A stretch of DNA of 54,662 nucleotides from Lachnospiraceae bacterium (lineage in GTDB: Bacteria > Bacillota > Clostridia > Lachnospirales > Lachnospiraceae). The stretch lies in the NCBI GenBank assembly GCA_017482485.1, contig JAFUMV010000020.1:1-54662 (forward strand), in the 5' to 3' direction. The notes under the pieces were generated by a model. It saw only the letters and a program-made list of their open reading frames with translations, was not told the origin of the DNA and searched no databases. The position numbers and the translations under genes were made by a program. Numbering within the stretch: position 1 is the stretch's first letter; the number at the start of each line of letters is the position of its first letter. This document shows positions 28,909-38,154 of the stretch, one piece after another.

Positions 28909-28937
28909 TTGTGTATACACAGATAAAGTTTTAGAAT
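28909..28937 (+). promoter_or_regulatory. Promoter candidate for the MATE gene
   Basis: TTGTGT (28909-28914), a 17-bp spacer and TAGAAT (28932-28937) lie just after the atp terminator and before the MATE start. Confidence 0.55.
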
Positions 28938-28972
28938 AGAGTAGAAAGATTAGTTGGGGAGAGATGACACAA

Positions 28973-30316
28973 ATGAAAAGTAACAAAGAGATACTAAAAG
29001 ACAGCCTTTCCATGGCCTGGCCGGCCATGCTGGAATCTTTTTTCTCGGCCTTTGCAGGCCTGGTGGACTCCTACATGGTGAGTGGGCTGGGCGCATATGC
29101 GGTGGCAGCTGTGGGTTTGACGACACAGCCAAAGTTCATCGGATTGTCTTTATTTTTTGCGACAAATGTGGCGATTTCCGCGCTGGTTGCCAGAAGAAGA
29201 GGGCAGAATAAGCGGGAAGAGGCCAATACCCTGGCGGTCACCAGCATTGCATTTGTTGTGGTGATGGCGGTGATCATCAGTATACTGATGGTGGTGCTGG
29301 CAGGCCCGATCATCAGCTTGTGCGGTTCCACGGCGGAGACCCATGACGGGGCGGTAGCGTATTTTCAGATCATTATGGGCGGCATGATTTTTAACTGTAT
29401 TCAGATGGTGATCAATGCGGCGCAGCGCGGTGCGGGAAATACCAAGATTACCATGCGCACCAATATGACATCCAATATCATCAATATCGTGTTTAACTAT
29501 CTGCTGATCGGCGGCAATTTCGGATTTCCGGCTCTGGGCATTCACGGCGCGGCGCTGGCAACAGTGCTGGGCACGGTGGTGGGCTGTGTGATGAGCATTG
29601 TCTCCATCTGTAAAAAGGATAATTTCATCAGCCTTCCCCTGATCTGGCAGAATAAGATCCTCCCGAAGGCGTTGGCAATGAAGCAGCTTTTGAAGATCGG
29701 ATACAGCATTTTCTTTGAGCAGATTCTGATGCGAATCGGTTTCATGGCAACGGCCGTAATGGCGGCGAATCAGGGCAATGATGCGATGGCAGCCCATCAG
29801 GTGGCCATGAACATCATGGGACTTTCCTTTTCCTTTGGGGATGGCCTGCAGGCGGCTGCGGTGGCGCTGCTGGGCAGAAGTATGGGACAGAACGATCCGG
29901 AGCTTGCAAAAAAATATGGGGCGACCTGTCAGAAAGTCGGCGTGTGTATTTCCGCGGTTCTGGCAGTGTTATATTTCTTCGGCGCACGACCGCTGTACAG
30001 CGTGTTCTTTGAGGAACCGCAGATTGTTGACATCGGTGTGGGGATCATGCGCGTGATCATTTTCGTCGTGGTACTGCAGATTTCCCAGGTGATTTTTATG
30101 GGCTGTCTGCGGGGCGCAGGAGATACGCTGTACACGGCGATGGCTTCCACTGTCAGCGTGACTGTGATCCGTACCGGCGTTTCCTGGATCTGCGGATATG
30201 TTTTCCAGTGGGGCATCATCGGTATCTGGATGGGTGTTGTGGCGGACCAGCTTTCCAGATTCATCTTCGGTTCTATCCGGTTTAAGTTGGGAAAATGGGT
30301 TCAGATTAAGATTTAA
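28973..30316 (+). CDS. MATE-family multidrug/Na+ efflux transporter
   Basis: A 447-aa membrane protein with about 12 spans in two MatE halves, starting SLSMAWPAMLESFFSAFAGLVDSYMV, which is typical of the NorM/DinF superfamily. Internal symmetry is visible in the repeated FGDGLQAAAVALLGRSMGQNDP-type block at the second half. MATE proteins export cationic drugs or metabolites in exchange for Na+ or H+; the substrate is not predictable. Two in-frame ATGs (28964, 28973) are possible; the second is better spaced from GGGGAGAG. It ends 14 bp before the MoxR gene, so read-through into that set is likely. Confidence 0.9.
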   Translation: MKSNKEILKDSLSMAWPAMLESFFSAFAGLVDSYMVSGLGAYAVAAVGLTTQPKFIGLSLFFATNVAISALVARRRGQNKREEANTLAVTSIAFVVVMAVIISILMVVLAGPIISLCGSTAETHDGAVAYFQIIMGGMIFNCIQMVINAAQRGAGNTKITMRTNMTSNIINIVFNYLLIGGNFGFPALGIHGAALATVLGTVVGCVMSIVSICKKDNFISLPLIWQNKILPKALAMKQLLKIGYSIFFEQILMRIGFMATAVMAANQGNDAMAAHQVAMNIMGLSFSFGDGLQAAAVALLGRSMGQNDPELAKKYGATCQKVGVCISAVLAVLYFFGARPLYSVFFEEPQIVDIGVGIMRVIIFVVVLQISQVIFMGCLRGAGDTLYTAMASTVSVTVIRTGVSWICGYVFQWGIIGIWMGVVADQLSRFIFGSIRFKLGKWVQIKI

Positions 30317-30330
30317 GGAGTTAACGACTT

Positions 30331-31269
30331 ATGGGTGAAAAAATTGCGGCAATTCTTGACAATACCAAAAAGGTAATCATCGGCAAGGAGCATGTGACAA
30401 AGCTGATGCTGACAGCCCTTTTGGCGGATGGGCATGTGCTTTTGGAGGACGTGCCCGGCACCGGTAAGACCAGGCTGGCGAAGGCGCTTTCTGCCAGCAT
30501 GGGGCTGGAATTTGGGCGAATTCAGTTCACGCCGGACATGCTGCCGGCAGATATTACGGGGTTACATATTTATAATCGGCAGACCAATGAGTTTGAACTG
30601 AAGAAGGGGCCGGTGTTCACCAACATTCTGCTGGCGGATGAAATTAACCGTGCGACGCCCAGAACCCAGGCAGGACTGCTGGAATGTATGGAAGAACGCC
30701 AGGTGACCATCGATGGCGATACGCTTTCTCTGGAGCTTCCTTTTTTCGTTGTGGCAACGGAGAACCCGGTGGAGACAGCCGGAACCTTTCCATTGCCGGA
30801 GGCGCAGCTGGACCGTTTCCTGATGAAGCTGTCCATGGGTCTGCCCACGAAGGAAGAAGAAGTGCAGATTCTGGAGACTTACAGAAGCGGCGATCCCATG
30901 ACAAAGCTTGAGGCCGTGGTGAGCGGGGAAGAAATTCTGGAAATGAAAAACCAGGCGGCGCAGGTGTATGTGCATCCTGCGCTGGAAGAATATATGGTGG
31001 ATCTTGTGGCGGCGACCAGAAGCAGCGCAAAGACCGTGATGGGAGTCAGCCCCAGAGGAACGCTTGCACTGATGCGGGCAGCGAGAGCCTGGGCTTATCT
31101 CGAAGGAAGAAATTATGTGGTGCCGGATGACGTGAAGGCGGTGGCAGCTCCTGTGCTGGCTCACAGACTGGTGCTTTCTTACGGGCAGAACCGTTACAGG
31201 GATGCGGTGAAGCTGATAGAAGAAATTTTAAACAGCGTTGCCGTGCCCACAGAGGATTTCTCATTATGA
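30331..31269 (+). CDS. MoxR-family AAA+ ATPase
   Basis: A 312-aa AAA_3 ATPase with Walker A VPGTGKTR, Walker B ILLADEINRATPRTQAGLLECMEERQVT, sensor 1 FVVATENPVE and sensor 2 region SPRGTLALMRAARAWA. MoxR ATPases act as chaperones that assemble or activate complexes, usually with a von Willebrand-like DUF58 partner, which is encoded next. AAGGAG precedes the ATG, and its stop overlaps the start of the DUF58 gene (ATGA). Confidence 0.92.
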   Translation: MGEKIAAILDNTKKVIIGKEHVTKLMLTALLADGHVLLEDVPGTGKTRLAKALSASMGLEFGRIQFTPDMLPADITGLHIYNRQTNEFELKKGPVFTNILLADEINRATPRTQAGLLECMEERQVTIDGDTLSLELPFFVVATENPVETAGTFPLPEAQLDRFLMKLSMGLPTKEEEVQILETYRSGDPMTKLEAVVSGEEILEMKNQAAQVYVHPALEEYMVDLVAATRSSAKTVMGVSPRGTLALMRAARAWAYLEGRNYVVPDDVKAVAAPVLAHRLVLSYGQNRYRDAVKLIEEILNSVAVPTEDFSL

Positions 31270-32399
31270 TACTGGTATGGATCATTCTAGGGGCACTGAT
31301 TTTATATAAGGTGCAGGAAGAATTATACCGGCGGTACTGGGATAAGGATCTGTTCGTATCGCTGGAATTTTCGGAAGAGAGCGCGGTGGAGGGGGACATG
31401 TGTGCCCTTCTGGAACGGGTGGAAAATGAAAAATTTCTGCCGCTTCCCGCTTTAAAGGTAAAATTTCAGGTTTCCCGACAGCTGCAGTTTGAAAATATGG
31501 ACAAGGGCAGCAGCATAACGGATCAATATTATCGCAATGATGTGCTTTCGATCAAGCCTTATATGCGGCATGTGAGAACCCTTCCCTTTTTATGCAAAAA
31601 AAGAGGATATTACGAAATCAATGGGCTGGATCTGGTGGCGGGAAATCTTTTTTTGTCTAATGAAATGCCCAAAAGCATGGAAAGTGATGCCAGGCTTTAT
31701 GTGTATCCCAAACCATATGACGGGCAGGAATTTCTGCAGGCTCTGCAGCGCATGACCGGTGAGGTGTTATGCCGCAGACATCTGCAGGAAGATCCTTTTG
31801 AATACCGGGGAATTCGGGAATATTCCTATCGGGACAGCATGCGGGATATCAACTGGAAGGCAACGGCCCGGACCGATGAGCTGAAAGTCAATCAGAAAAG
31901 TTATACAGCCCTGCAGGCGGTTCGTCTGTTTATAAATCTGGAGGACGGTGCACTGATGCGCCAGGTGGAACTTTTGGAAATTTCCATCCAAATGGCGGTT
32001 GGTGCCGCCCAGCAGTTTCTGGGACAGGGAATTCGGACCGCTCTGTACACCAACGGCCCGGATATTTTAAGCGGTGACCTGGTATGCCTGGAGGCAGCCA
32101 GCGGTGTGGGGCATATGGAAAGCATCAACCGGGGACTTGCCCGAATCGATCTGGATGGAAAGATTCCGGCTTTCGTACAGGCGCTGCGGGATGTGGTGAA
32201 CGGAAAGGAAGGAAACAGCGAGGTGTATACCGTGTTCTTTTCTGCAGACGGTCAGGAGGACTTTCAGCGCATGCTCTGTGAATGCCTGGAAAAGAAGATG
32301 GATTTTCTCTGGATCTGCCCGGTGATTCCGAGACTGGAGCCGAAAATTATGGCGCAGCTGGAACCTTACACGGTGCTGATTGCAGGAAAAGAAACTTAA
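31266..32399 (+). CDS. DUF58 domain protein (MoxR partner)
   Basis: A 377-aa protein with an N-terminal hydrophobic segment (MILVWIILGALILYKV), a beta-rich middle part, and the DUF58 signature EYRGIREYSYRDSMRDINWKATAR near residues 178-201. The C-terminal region is von Willebrand A-like. The gene overlaps the MoxR gene. The MoxR-DUF58 pair is widespread and thought to act at the cell surface; the target here is unknown. Confidence 0.88.
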   Translation: MILVWIILGALILYKVQEELYRRYWDKDLFVSLEFSEESAVEGDMCALLERVENEKFLPLPALKVKFQVSRQLQFENMDKGSSITDQYYRNDVLSIKPYMRHVRTLPFLCKKRGYYEINGLDLVAGNLFLSNEMPKSMESDARLYVYPKPYDGQEFLQALQRMTGEVLCRRHLQEDPFEYRGIREYSYRDSMRDINWKATARTDELKVNQKSYTALQAVRLFINLEDGALMRQVELLEISIQMAVGAAQQFLGQGIRTALYTNGPDILSGDLVCLEAASGVGHMESINRGLARIDLDGKIPAFVQALRDVVNGKEGNSEVYTVFFSADGQEDFQRMLCECLEKKMDFLWICPVIPRLEPKIMAQLEPYTVLIAGKET

Positions 32400-32425
32400 G
32401 AATCGTTTGAGAAGGAGAGTCGGAT

Positions 32426-33814
32426 ATGGAACAACGCCTGAACACGCTTGTGGATTTGATCAAAATAGTGCTGAATTTTCTGGTGGTGATCTGTCTGGAA
32501 TCGGCAATGCTGGCCGGTGTGGACGAAATATCTGACGGATATGTGCGGCGGGAATATGAGGCGCTTATGATGCGGGGAAATGTGCAGTATGAACTGATTC
32601 TGGGGATTCAGCTGTGTATGCTTGCTGTTTTGCCGTTTCTTTACTATTTCAGCAGAAAATATGCCAGACAGCTCATCCTGTTTCTGGCGGTGCATCCGCT
32701 GGGAATTGTACTGATCGTCTGGTTGGCTGACTTTTTTCCGGCAGCGTTTATCTGGAAAGCAATTTATATCATCGGCGGTATTTTTTACGCTGTCATTTCC
32801 ATAAAAATAAGACTCAGCAGCAGTGAAGACGGGGAAGGACAATTGCCCATGTCTTTTGCAGGTGTGATCGCTGTGGTGATGGTTCTGATCTGCAGCTATG
32901 TGGGAGACAATGCAGGCGTTTCCAGGATTGTGTGGATTTCCTTTGTATGGATGCTGGGGCATCTGGTGCTTTCCTATCTGGAAAATTATTTACATTACGT
33001 GGAAATGAGCCGGAAAACCGCAGGCAGTCTGCCGGAAAAGAATATTTTTCATTCAGGGATGCTGGTGGTGGGACTTTTCAGCGCAGGGACAGTGCTGCTT
33101 CTCATTGCCTGTTCTCAAACCAGCCTGATTGGAATGCTGACTGCAATTGCGCGGAAAGTCGGCAGAGCAATTTTGTATGTGATAGCATGGATTCTGGTCA
33201 GACTTCCGAAAGACAGTGATGAGCAGGTCACGGCGCAGCAGCAGGGGGCCGGCGGTGAGATGGATTTAAGCGGCCTGGCAGAAGGGACGGAAACCTTCTG
33301 GCTGTGGGAGGTTTTGGAAAAAGTTCTGATCGTGGTAATGCTGGCGGCCCTTGTGGCGGGAACTATCTTTCTGATTTACTGGGTGACGAAATTTTTAATC
33401 CGGGAGTTTTACGGAAGAGAACGAAAGCGTAAGGAAATCCGGGAAGAGGGATTTCTGGAAGAAGAGGAACCTCTGAGGCGGGAAAAGAAAAACCGGAATG
33501 TGAAGCTGCCTGTGCTGGGCGGAACGCCGGCCCAGAAGATCCGCAGATTTTTCAAAAAGACAGTGCAGGAAAGCCTGCGGCAGCGTGCGGGTTTAAGCTA
33601 CCAGGGTCTGATGCGCCTGAACACTGCTGCGCAGGAGGATGCAGGGAACAGGACCACCGGAAAGACGGCCAGAGAGCTGTCCGGGGATGCGGCGGAATGG
33701 AAGAAGCTTACGCAGTTATATGAAAAAGCGCGCTATTCCAATGCAGAAGCAGATGCGGAAGATGCGAAAGAAGCGGGTAAACTTTCCAGAGAGATTCTGC
33801 ATAATATAAAGTAA
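32426..33814 (+). CDS. Membrane protein with C-terminal DUF4129-like region
   Basis: A 462-aa protein with about seven membrane spans in the first 260 residues, then one more (VLIVVMLAALVAGTIFLIYWVT) and a basic cytoplasmic tail. The end (TGKTARELSGDAAEWKKLTQLYEKARYSN) matches the pattern of DUF4129 domains that accompany MoxR-DUF58 loci. In many genomes the fourth member is a transglutaminase-like protein; none is present here. AAGGAGAG precedes the ATG. Function unknown. Confidence 0.75.
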   Translation: MEQRLNTLVDLIKIVLNFLVVICLESAMLAGVDEISDGYVRREYEALMMRGNVQYELILGIQLCMLAVLPFLYYFSRKYARQLILFLAVHPLGIVLIVWLADFFPAAFIWKAIYIIGGIFYAVISIKIRLSSSEDGEGQLPMSFAGVIAVVMVLICSYVGDNAGVSRIVWISFVWMLGHLVLSYLENYLHYVEMSRKTAGSLPEKNIFHSGMLVVGLFSAGTVLLLIACSQTSLIGMLTAIARKVGRAILYVIAWILVRLPKDSDEQVTAQQQGAGGEMDLSGLAEGTETFWLWEVLEKVLIVVMLAALVAGTIFLIYWVTKFLIREFYGRERKRKEIREEGFLEEEEPLRREKKNRNVKLPVLGGTPAQKIRRFFKKTVQESLRQRAGLSYQGLMRLNTAAQEDAGNRTTGKTARELSGDAAEWKKLTQLYEKARYSNAEADAEDAKEAGKLSREILHNIK

Positions 33815-33867
33815 AAATGCAGCAGCTGTTTGGTGTTTAAACAGTGATTCATGCAAAAGGACAGCAT

Positions 33868-34254
33868 ATGAATCATTATCCCAAAATACTTCCGTTTTAC
33901 ATGACCTATCCGATGCCGCTTTTTTATGAGGAAGAGGATACGGTGATGCGGGATCTGGAATATCTGCAGGAAATGTATCCGAAGGAAGCGCGCAGATATC
34001 AGCAGAAGGTCGGCCGGATTCTGGATCGTTTTGATTATGACGGGAGCGTCATTTATGACGAATACCCGGACCGGATGACCCTTTATAAAATGGCTCAGGA
34101 TATGATGGCGGTCATCACCAGAGAAGAAGAGCAGGAGAAAAGACCGATTTCAAAGGAACTTCTTCCTCATATTACGGAGCTGATACAGATTCTTCTGTAT
34201 AATGAGATTTACAAGCGCAGACAGGCAAAGGGAAGCGGTTTGCGAAAATTTTAG
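33868..34254 (+). CDS. Conserved-looking hypothetical protein (128 aa)
   Basis: I do not recognise a domain. The protein starts MNHYPKILPFYMTYPMPLFYEEEDTVMRD and is helical and acidic-basic mixed, with a pair of YDEYPDR-type turns (VIYDEYPDRMTLYKMAQDMM) and a C-terminal helix with a basic tail. No signal peptide or membrane span. The ATG at 33868 has AAAGGAC upstream; an earlier in-frame codon lacks support. It follows the MoxR set by 53 bp with no terminator between, so cotranscription is likely, and a terminator hairpin lies 33 bp past its stop. Confidence 0.72.
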   Translation: MNHYPKILPFYMTYPMPLFYEEEDTVMRDLEYLQEMYPKEARRYQQKVGRILDRFDYDGSVIYDEYPDRMTLYKMAQDMMAVITREEEQEKRPISKELLPHITELIQILLYNEIYKRRQAKGSGLRKF

Positions 34255-34283
34255 TTGTACAACGAATACAAAAGCTATAGAAT
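34255..34283 (+). promoter_or_regulatory. Promoter candidate immediately before a terminator hairpin
   Basis: TTGTAC (34255-34260), a 17-bp spacer and TAGAAT (34278-34283) would start transcription near 34290, inside the hairpin at 34287-34317, so the new transcript would begin within or just before the stem. Confidence 0.5.
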
Positions 34284-34286
34284 AGA

Positions 34287-34317
34287 ACCGGAAGAAGGAC
34301 GCCTTCTTCCGGTTTTT
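34287..34317 (+). terminator. Rho-independent terminator
   Basis: ACCGGAAGAAGG and CCTTCTTCCGGT form a perfect 12-bp stem with a 3-nt loop followed by TTTTT. It ends the upstream transcript, 20 bp before the methyltransferase start. Confidence 0.88.
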
Positions 34318-34336
34318 GAAAGCGTGAGGAAAATAA

Positions 34337-35539
34337 ATGGACGAGATCAGACAGCTGCTGGCAGAAAGTCTGAACAGAGATCTCTATCAGATCATGATCA
34401 GCGGTGCGAAGAAAAAAGAGGAATCAGAAGATAATCAGGGCAGGCTTAAGCGCGCGCAGAAGCGGAAAGTCCGTCCGGTTTTGATGAAGGATGAGCTGGT
34501 ATTTCAGATCAGCAGCTATGTGGGAAAACAGATTTTTCATGAAAATATGGCGGCCCAGGAAGCTATAGAGGTGCTGGCAGAAGATGTACTGGAAAACTTC
34601 GGGCAGATGCAGGTGGAGACAAAAAGCTTTCATGCCACCGTGCTGGTGAGCAAAAAGGGAAAGGTTACCGTGAAGAAGAAGAAAAATGCGGCCGGTCAGG
34701 ACAAAAAAATGGATTTATCTCATAACCGGGCGAAAAAATATATTCTGGAAGAAGGCAGGGCAGTGCCTTTTCTGGTGGATCTGGGTGTGCAGACTGCGGA
34801 AGGGAAAATTGTGAACAGCCGCTATGACAAGTTTAAACAGATCAACCGTTTTCTGGAATTTATTGCCGACATTCTGCCCATACTTCCTAAGGACAGGACG
34901 GTGCATATCATTGACTTCGGGTGTGGAAAGTCTTATCTGACGTTTGCCATGTATTATTATTTACATGAACTGAAAGGTCTGGACCTTCGGGTGACAGGTC
35001 TGGATCTGAAAAAAGATGTGATTGAGAACTGTAATGGTCTTGCAGAAAAATACGGCTACGAAGGGCTGGAATTTTTACATGGAGACATTGCGGATTATAC
35101 CGGTACGGATCAGGCCGATATGGTGGTGACCCTCCATGCCTGTGATACGGCCACGGATTATGCTTTGTACAAAGCGGTGAAATGGAATGCAAAGGTGATA
35201 CTGTCTGTGCCCTGCTGTCAGCACGAAGTGAACGGGCAGATTTTTTGTGAACCTCTGGAAGGAGCGCTCCGCTATGGGCTGATCAAAGAACGCCTGTCCG
35301 CCCTTTTTACGGATGCGCTGCGGGCCAATCTGCTGGAAGAGCACGGCTATGATACCCAGGTACTGGAATTTATTGATATGGAACATACTCCGAAAAACAT
35401 TTTACTGCGGGCGGTCAGGCGCGGCAGTGAAAAATCAAAAGACACAGGGGAGCGGTCCAGCGAGACGCTTTCCGAAGCTCTGCATGTGCATACCACGCTG
35501 CAAAAGCTGTTTGAAAAGGATAGAGGAGAACAGGATTGA
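34337..35539 (+). CDS. SAM-dependent methyltransferase (Methyltransf_32, METTL25-like)
   Basis: A 400-aa protein. The N-terminal 150 residues are charged and unassigned. The Rossmann methyltransferase domain begins around FKQINRFLEFIADILP. It contains motif I HIIDFGCGKSYLTFAMYYYL, an acidic motif II region TGLDLKKDVIENC, LHACDTATDYAL and the family marker SVPCCQHEVN. This CCQHE-containing group (PF13679) includes METTL25-like enzymes and several rRNA or protein methyltransferases; the substrate is unknown here. Its TGA overlaps the TTG start of the next gene, so the two are translated together. Confidence 0.85.
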   Translation: MDEIRQLLAESLNRDLYQIMISGAKKKEESEDNQGRLKRAQKRKVRPVLMKDELVFQISSYVGKQIFHENMAAQEAIEVLAEDVLENFGQMQVETKSFHATVLVSKKGKVTVKKKKNAAGQDKKMDLSHNRAKKYILEEGRAVPFLVDLGVQTAEGKIVNSRYDKFKQINRFLEFIADILPILPKDRTVHIIDFGCGKSYLTFAMYYYLHELKGLDLRVTGLDLKKDVIENCNGLAEKYGYEGLEFLHGDIADYTGTDQADMVVTLHACDTATDYALYKAVKWNAKVILSVPCCQHEVNGQIFCEPLEGALRYGLIKERLSALFTDALRANLLEEHGYDTQVLEFIDMEHTPKNILLRAVRRGSEKSKDTGERSSETLSEALHVHTTLQKLFEKDRGEQD

Positions 35540-38058
35540 GAAGAGCAATTGCAAAACTCATCACTTTCGTGAGCATTTTTATTATTTCCGTGATTGTGAT
35601 CAGTTTTTTTATGAATAAAGGGAATACGGATATGACAGCGCCCATGGCTCCCGCCAGTCTGCCGACCATTTCGATTGCCGGCCCGGATGTGCAGATCAAT
35701 CTGATGCGGGGCTACACGGATGTCATGGAGTGCAGCAGCCTGCGGGACAATATCACCATGTTGGGAGAAAACCGGCAGGTGGATGCGATAATTCACACAT
35801 ATGGACAGAATGTGAAAAGTGCTGCTTATGAGGTGCGCAGCGTTGACGGCACCCGGCTGATTGAAAACACAGACCTGACCTTTGACGGAAAGGAAAGCGA
35901 TGAAATTTCGCTGACCCTTCGCTTAAAAGACCTGATTGAAGAAGGAAAGGAATATAGCCTGATTTTTGTGCTGACGCTGGATGACGGCAGAGAGGTGCGC
36001 TATTATACGCGGGTTATTCAGGCGGATTATAATCTGGAAGAAAAGCTGGCATTCATTCTGGAATTTTCGGAATCTACTTTTGATTATGATTTGTTTGTGG
36101 AAAACGAATTTCATAAGAAGCTGGAGCCAAACGAAGACGGGATTAACAATACGCTGGCGCAGGTGAACATTCACAGCAGCGCGAAGCAGGTAGCATGGGG
36201 CGGGCTGGAAGTGAAGCGCGAAACTCAGCCGGAGATTCAGATTAAGGAAATTGCCCCTCAGACGGCATCCGTGGTGCTGCGTTACCTTGTGAGTTATCCG
36301 GCAAATGAAAAGACGGCTGAGGCAATCGTTGAGGAATATTACCGTGTGCGTTACACGGGGGATAAAATGTATCTGCTGGACTATGAGCGCAGTTCAGAGC
36401 AGTTTTTTGAGGAGTCCTCCGACAGTTTCAACAATGATAAAATCAGTCTGGGAATTGCTGATAAAGATGTGGAGATTGTGGAGAGTGACGGCGGAACGGT
36501 TTTTGCTTTTTCACACAGCGGTTCCCTTTACAGCTATAACAGCGCAGATACCAGACTTGCCAGACTGTTTTCCTTTTATGATGGGGAACAGGGCGATGAT
36601 GAACGGACCTGGTACGGCAATCATGATTTCAAGATTCTGCAGGTGGATGAAACCGGAAATGTGACATTTCTGGTTTATGGATATATGAACAGGGGCAGAC
36701 ATGAGGGCAGCTGCGGCGTGCAGGTGTGCTATTACAGCAGTTCCTTAAACGTGGTGGAAGAGCTGGCGTTTATTCCCTATTTGAAATCGGCGGAAATTCT
36801 GAAGGCTGATATGGAAAATCTGTCTTATGTAAACGGTAAAAACGATTTGTATCTGATGCTGGATGGAAGTATTTTTCATGTCGGTCTGGAGGATAAGAGC
36901 AGCTATGTCGTCGCTTTGGGACTGAGCGAGAACAGTTATAAAGTGGCGGATGACGGCAGCATGCTGGCATGGCAGAACGGCGAGAGTGATGCGCGCAGCA
37001 AAAGCCTGATGTTTATGGACCTCAACAGCGCTACAGCCTATGAAATCGAAGCGGGGGAAAACTGTTATATCAAAGCGCTGGGATTTATGGGGGAGGATCT
37101 CATTTACGGCATTGCTTACAGCAGCGATGTTACAGAGGACATTCTGGGCGAAACGGTATTTCCGATGAAGACGGTTGTTATCCGCAATTTTGAAGGCGAA
37201 GTGTTAAAAACCTACAATCTGGAAAATATTTACGTGACAGAATGCTTCATTGAAGAAAATCAGATCAGTCTGAATCGTCTGAAAAAAGCGGATGGCAGGT
37301 TTGAAGAAATTTCCTCCGATCAGATTATGTACAGTGACGAAGCTGTAGCAAGCAAAAATTATGTAAATACTGCTGTGACGGAGAATTTGCAGACGGTGGT
37401 GCAGATTGTGATGAAAAGTCAGGCTGACAGTAAAAAGGTCAAGGTGCTGACGCCCAAGGAAGTACTTTTTGAGGGCAGCAGGGAAATTTCGCTTCAGTAT
37501 GAAGCAGCGCCCGAACGATATTATGTTTACGGCAAGACAGGTGTGCTCGATATTTTCTCGGATCCTGCGGCAGCAGTGATGCTTGCCTGGGAGAATGCTG
37601 GAACGGTTACGACAGGCGATGGAAGCTATGTGATGAAACGTGATCGATTATATACTTCCAATCAGATCATGGCGATCAAGGGAAGTGCTTCCGAAAACGG
37701 AGAAAGTTCGCTGGCAGTGTGCCTGAATGCAATTCTCAATTTTGAAGGCCTGATGCGGGATACCGGTTATCAGCTGGAGGCCGGAAAGGATGTGGTGAGC
37801 ATCCTTACGCAGAATCTGGAGGGCAGAAAGATTTTGAATCTGACCGGCTGCAGTCTGGATATGGTGCTTTACTATCCCGACAGGGAGGTTCCGGTACTTG
37901 CGGTTTTGGAGGATGGAAGTGCGGTGCTGATTACGGGATTTAATGAGCAGAATGTGGTGCTTATGGACCCTGCGACGGGGACGGTTTATAAAAAAGGAAT
38001 GAATGATGCCAGAAGCTGGTTTGCCGAAAACGGCAACCGGTTCATCGCGTACTGGTGA
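35536..38058 (+). CDS. 840-aa membrane-anchored protein with degenerate C39-like domain
   Basis: A single N-terminal membrane anchor (about residues 6-25, AKLITFVSIFIISVIVISFF) precedes a large extracellular region. Much of it (about 300-640) looks like repeated beta strands such as those of a propeller. The C-terminal part (about 715-840) resembles peptidase C39-like domains, with SLAVCLNAIL (Cys729), DGSAVLITGFN and VVLMDPATG (Asp811). The histidine expected in the GH[FY]VV position is replaced by Ser-Ala (795-796), so cysteine-protease activity is doubtful. The start is TTG, with AGGAG 8 nt upstream, overlapping the methyltransferase stop. It may be a wall-binding or sensing protein. Not a recognised named family. 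Confidence 0.75.
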   Translation: MRRAIAKLITFVSIFIISVIVISFFMNKGNTDMTAPMAPASLPTISIAGPDVQINLMRGYTDVMECSSLRDNITMLGENRQVDAIIHTYGQNVKSAAYEVRSVDGTRLIENTDLTFDGKESDEISLTLRLKDLIEEGKEYSLIFVLTLDDGREVRYYTRVIQADYNLEEKLAFILEFSESTFDYDLFVENEFHKKLEPNEDGINNTLAQVNIHSSAKQVAWGGLEVKRETQPEIQIKEIAPQTASVVLRYLVSYPANEKTAEAIVEEYYRVRYTGDKMYLLDYERSSEQFFEESSDSFNNDKISLGIADKDVEIVESDGGTVFAFSHSGSLYSYNSADTRLARLFSFYDGEQGDDERTWYGNHDFKILQVDETGNVTFLVYGYMNRGRHEGSCGVQVCYYSSSLNVVEELAFIPYLKSAEILKADMENLSYVNGKNDLYLMLDGSIFHVGLEDKSSYVVALGLSENSYKVADDGSMLAWQNGESDARSKSLMFMDLNSATAYEIEAGENCYIKALGFMGEDLIYGIAYSSDVTEDILGETVFPMKTVVIRNFEGEVLKTYNLENIYVTECFIEENQISLNRLKKADGRFEEISSDQIMYSDEAVASKNYVNTAVTENLQTVVQIVMKSQADSKKVKVLTPKEVLFEGSREISLQYEAAPERYYVYGKTGVLDIFSDPAAAVMLAWENAGTVTTGDGSYVMKRDRLYTSNQIMAIKGSASENGESSLAVCLNAILNFEGLMRDTGYQLEAGKDVVSILTQNLEGRKILNLTGCSLDMVLYYPDREVPVLAVLEDGSAVLITGFNEQNVVLMDPATGTVYKKGMNDARSWFAENGNRFIAYW

Positions 38059-38063
38059 GTGAG

Positions 38064-38090
38064 CGGCGGCCCCCTGTGGGCCGCCGTTTG
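38064..38090 (+). terminator. Terminator of the 840-aa protein gene
   Basis: CGGCGGCCC and GGGCCGCCG form a perfect 9-bp stem with a 5-nt loop, followed by TTTG only, so the T-run is short. Confidence 0.65.
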
Positions 38091-38111
38091 GCGTATTGTG
38101 CGCCTTACAAA

Positions 38112-38139
38112 TAAAAAACCGGTCGGCTCTGCCGACCGG
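38112..38139 (-). terminator. Terminator of queT
   Basis: Read on the minus strand, CCGGTCGGC and GCCGACCGG form a perfect 9-bp stem with a 3-nt loop, followed by a TTTTTT run, 16 bp past the queT stop. Confidence 0.88.
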
Positions 38140-38154
38140 GGAACGGGCATATAT

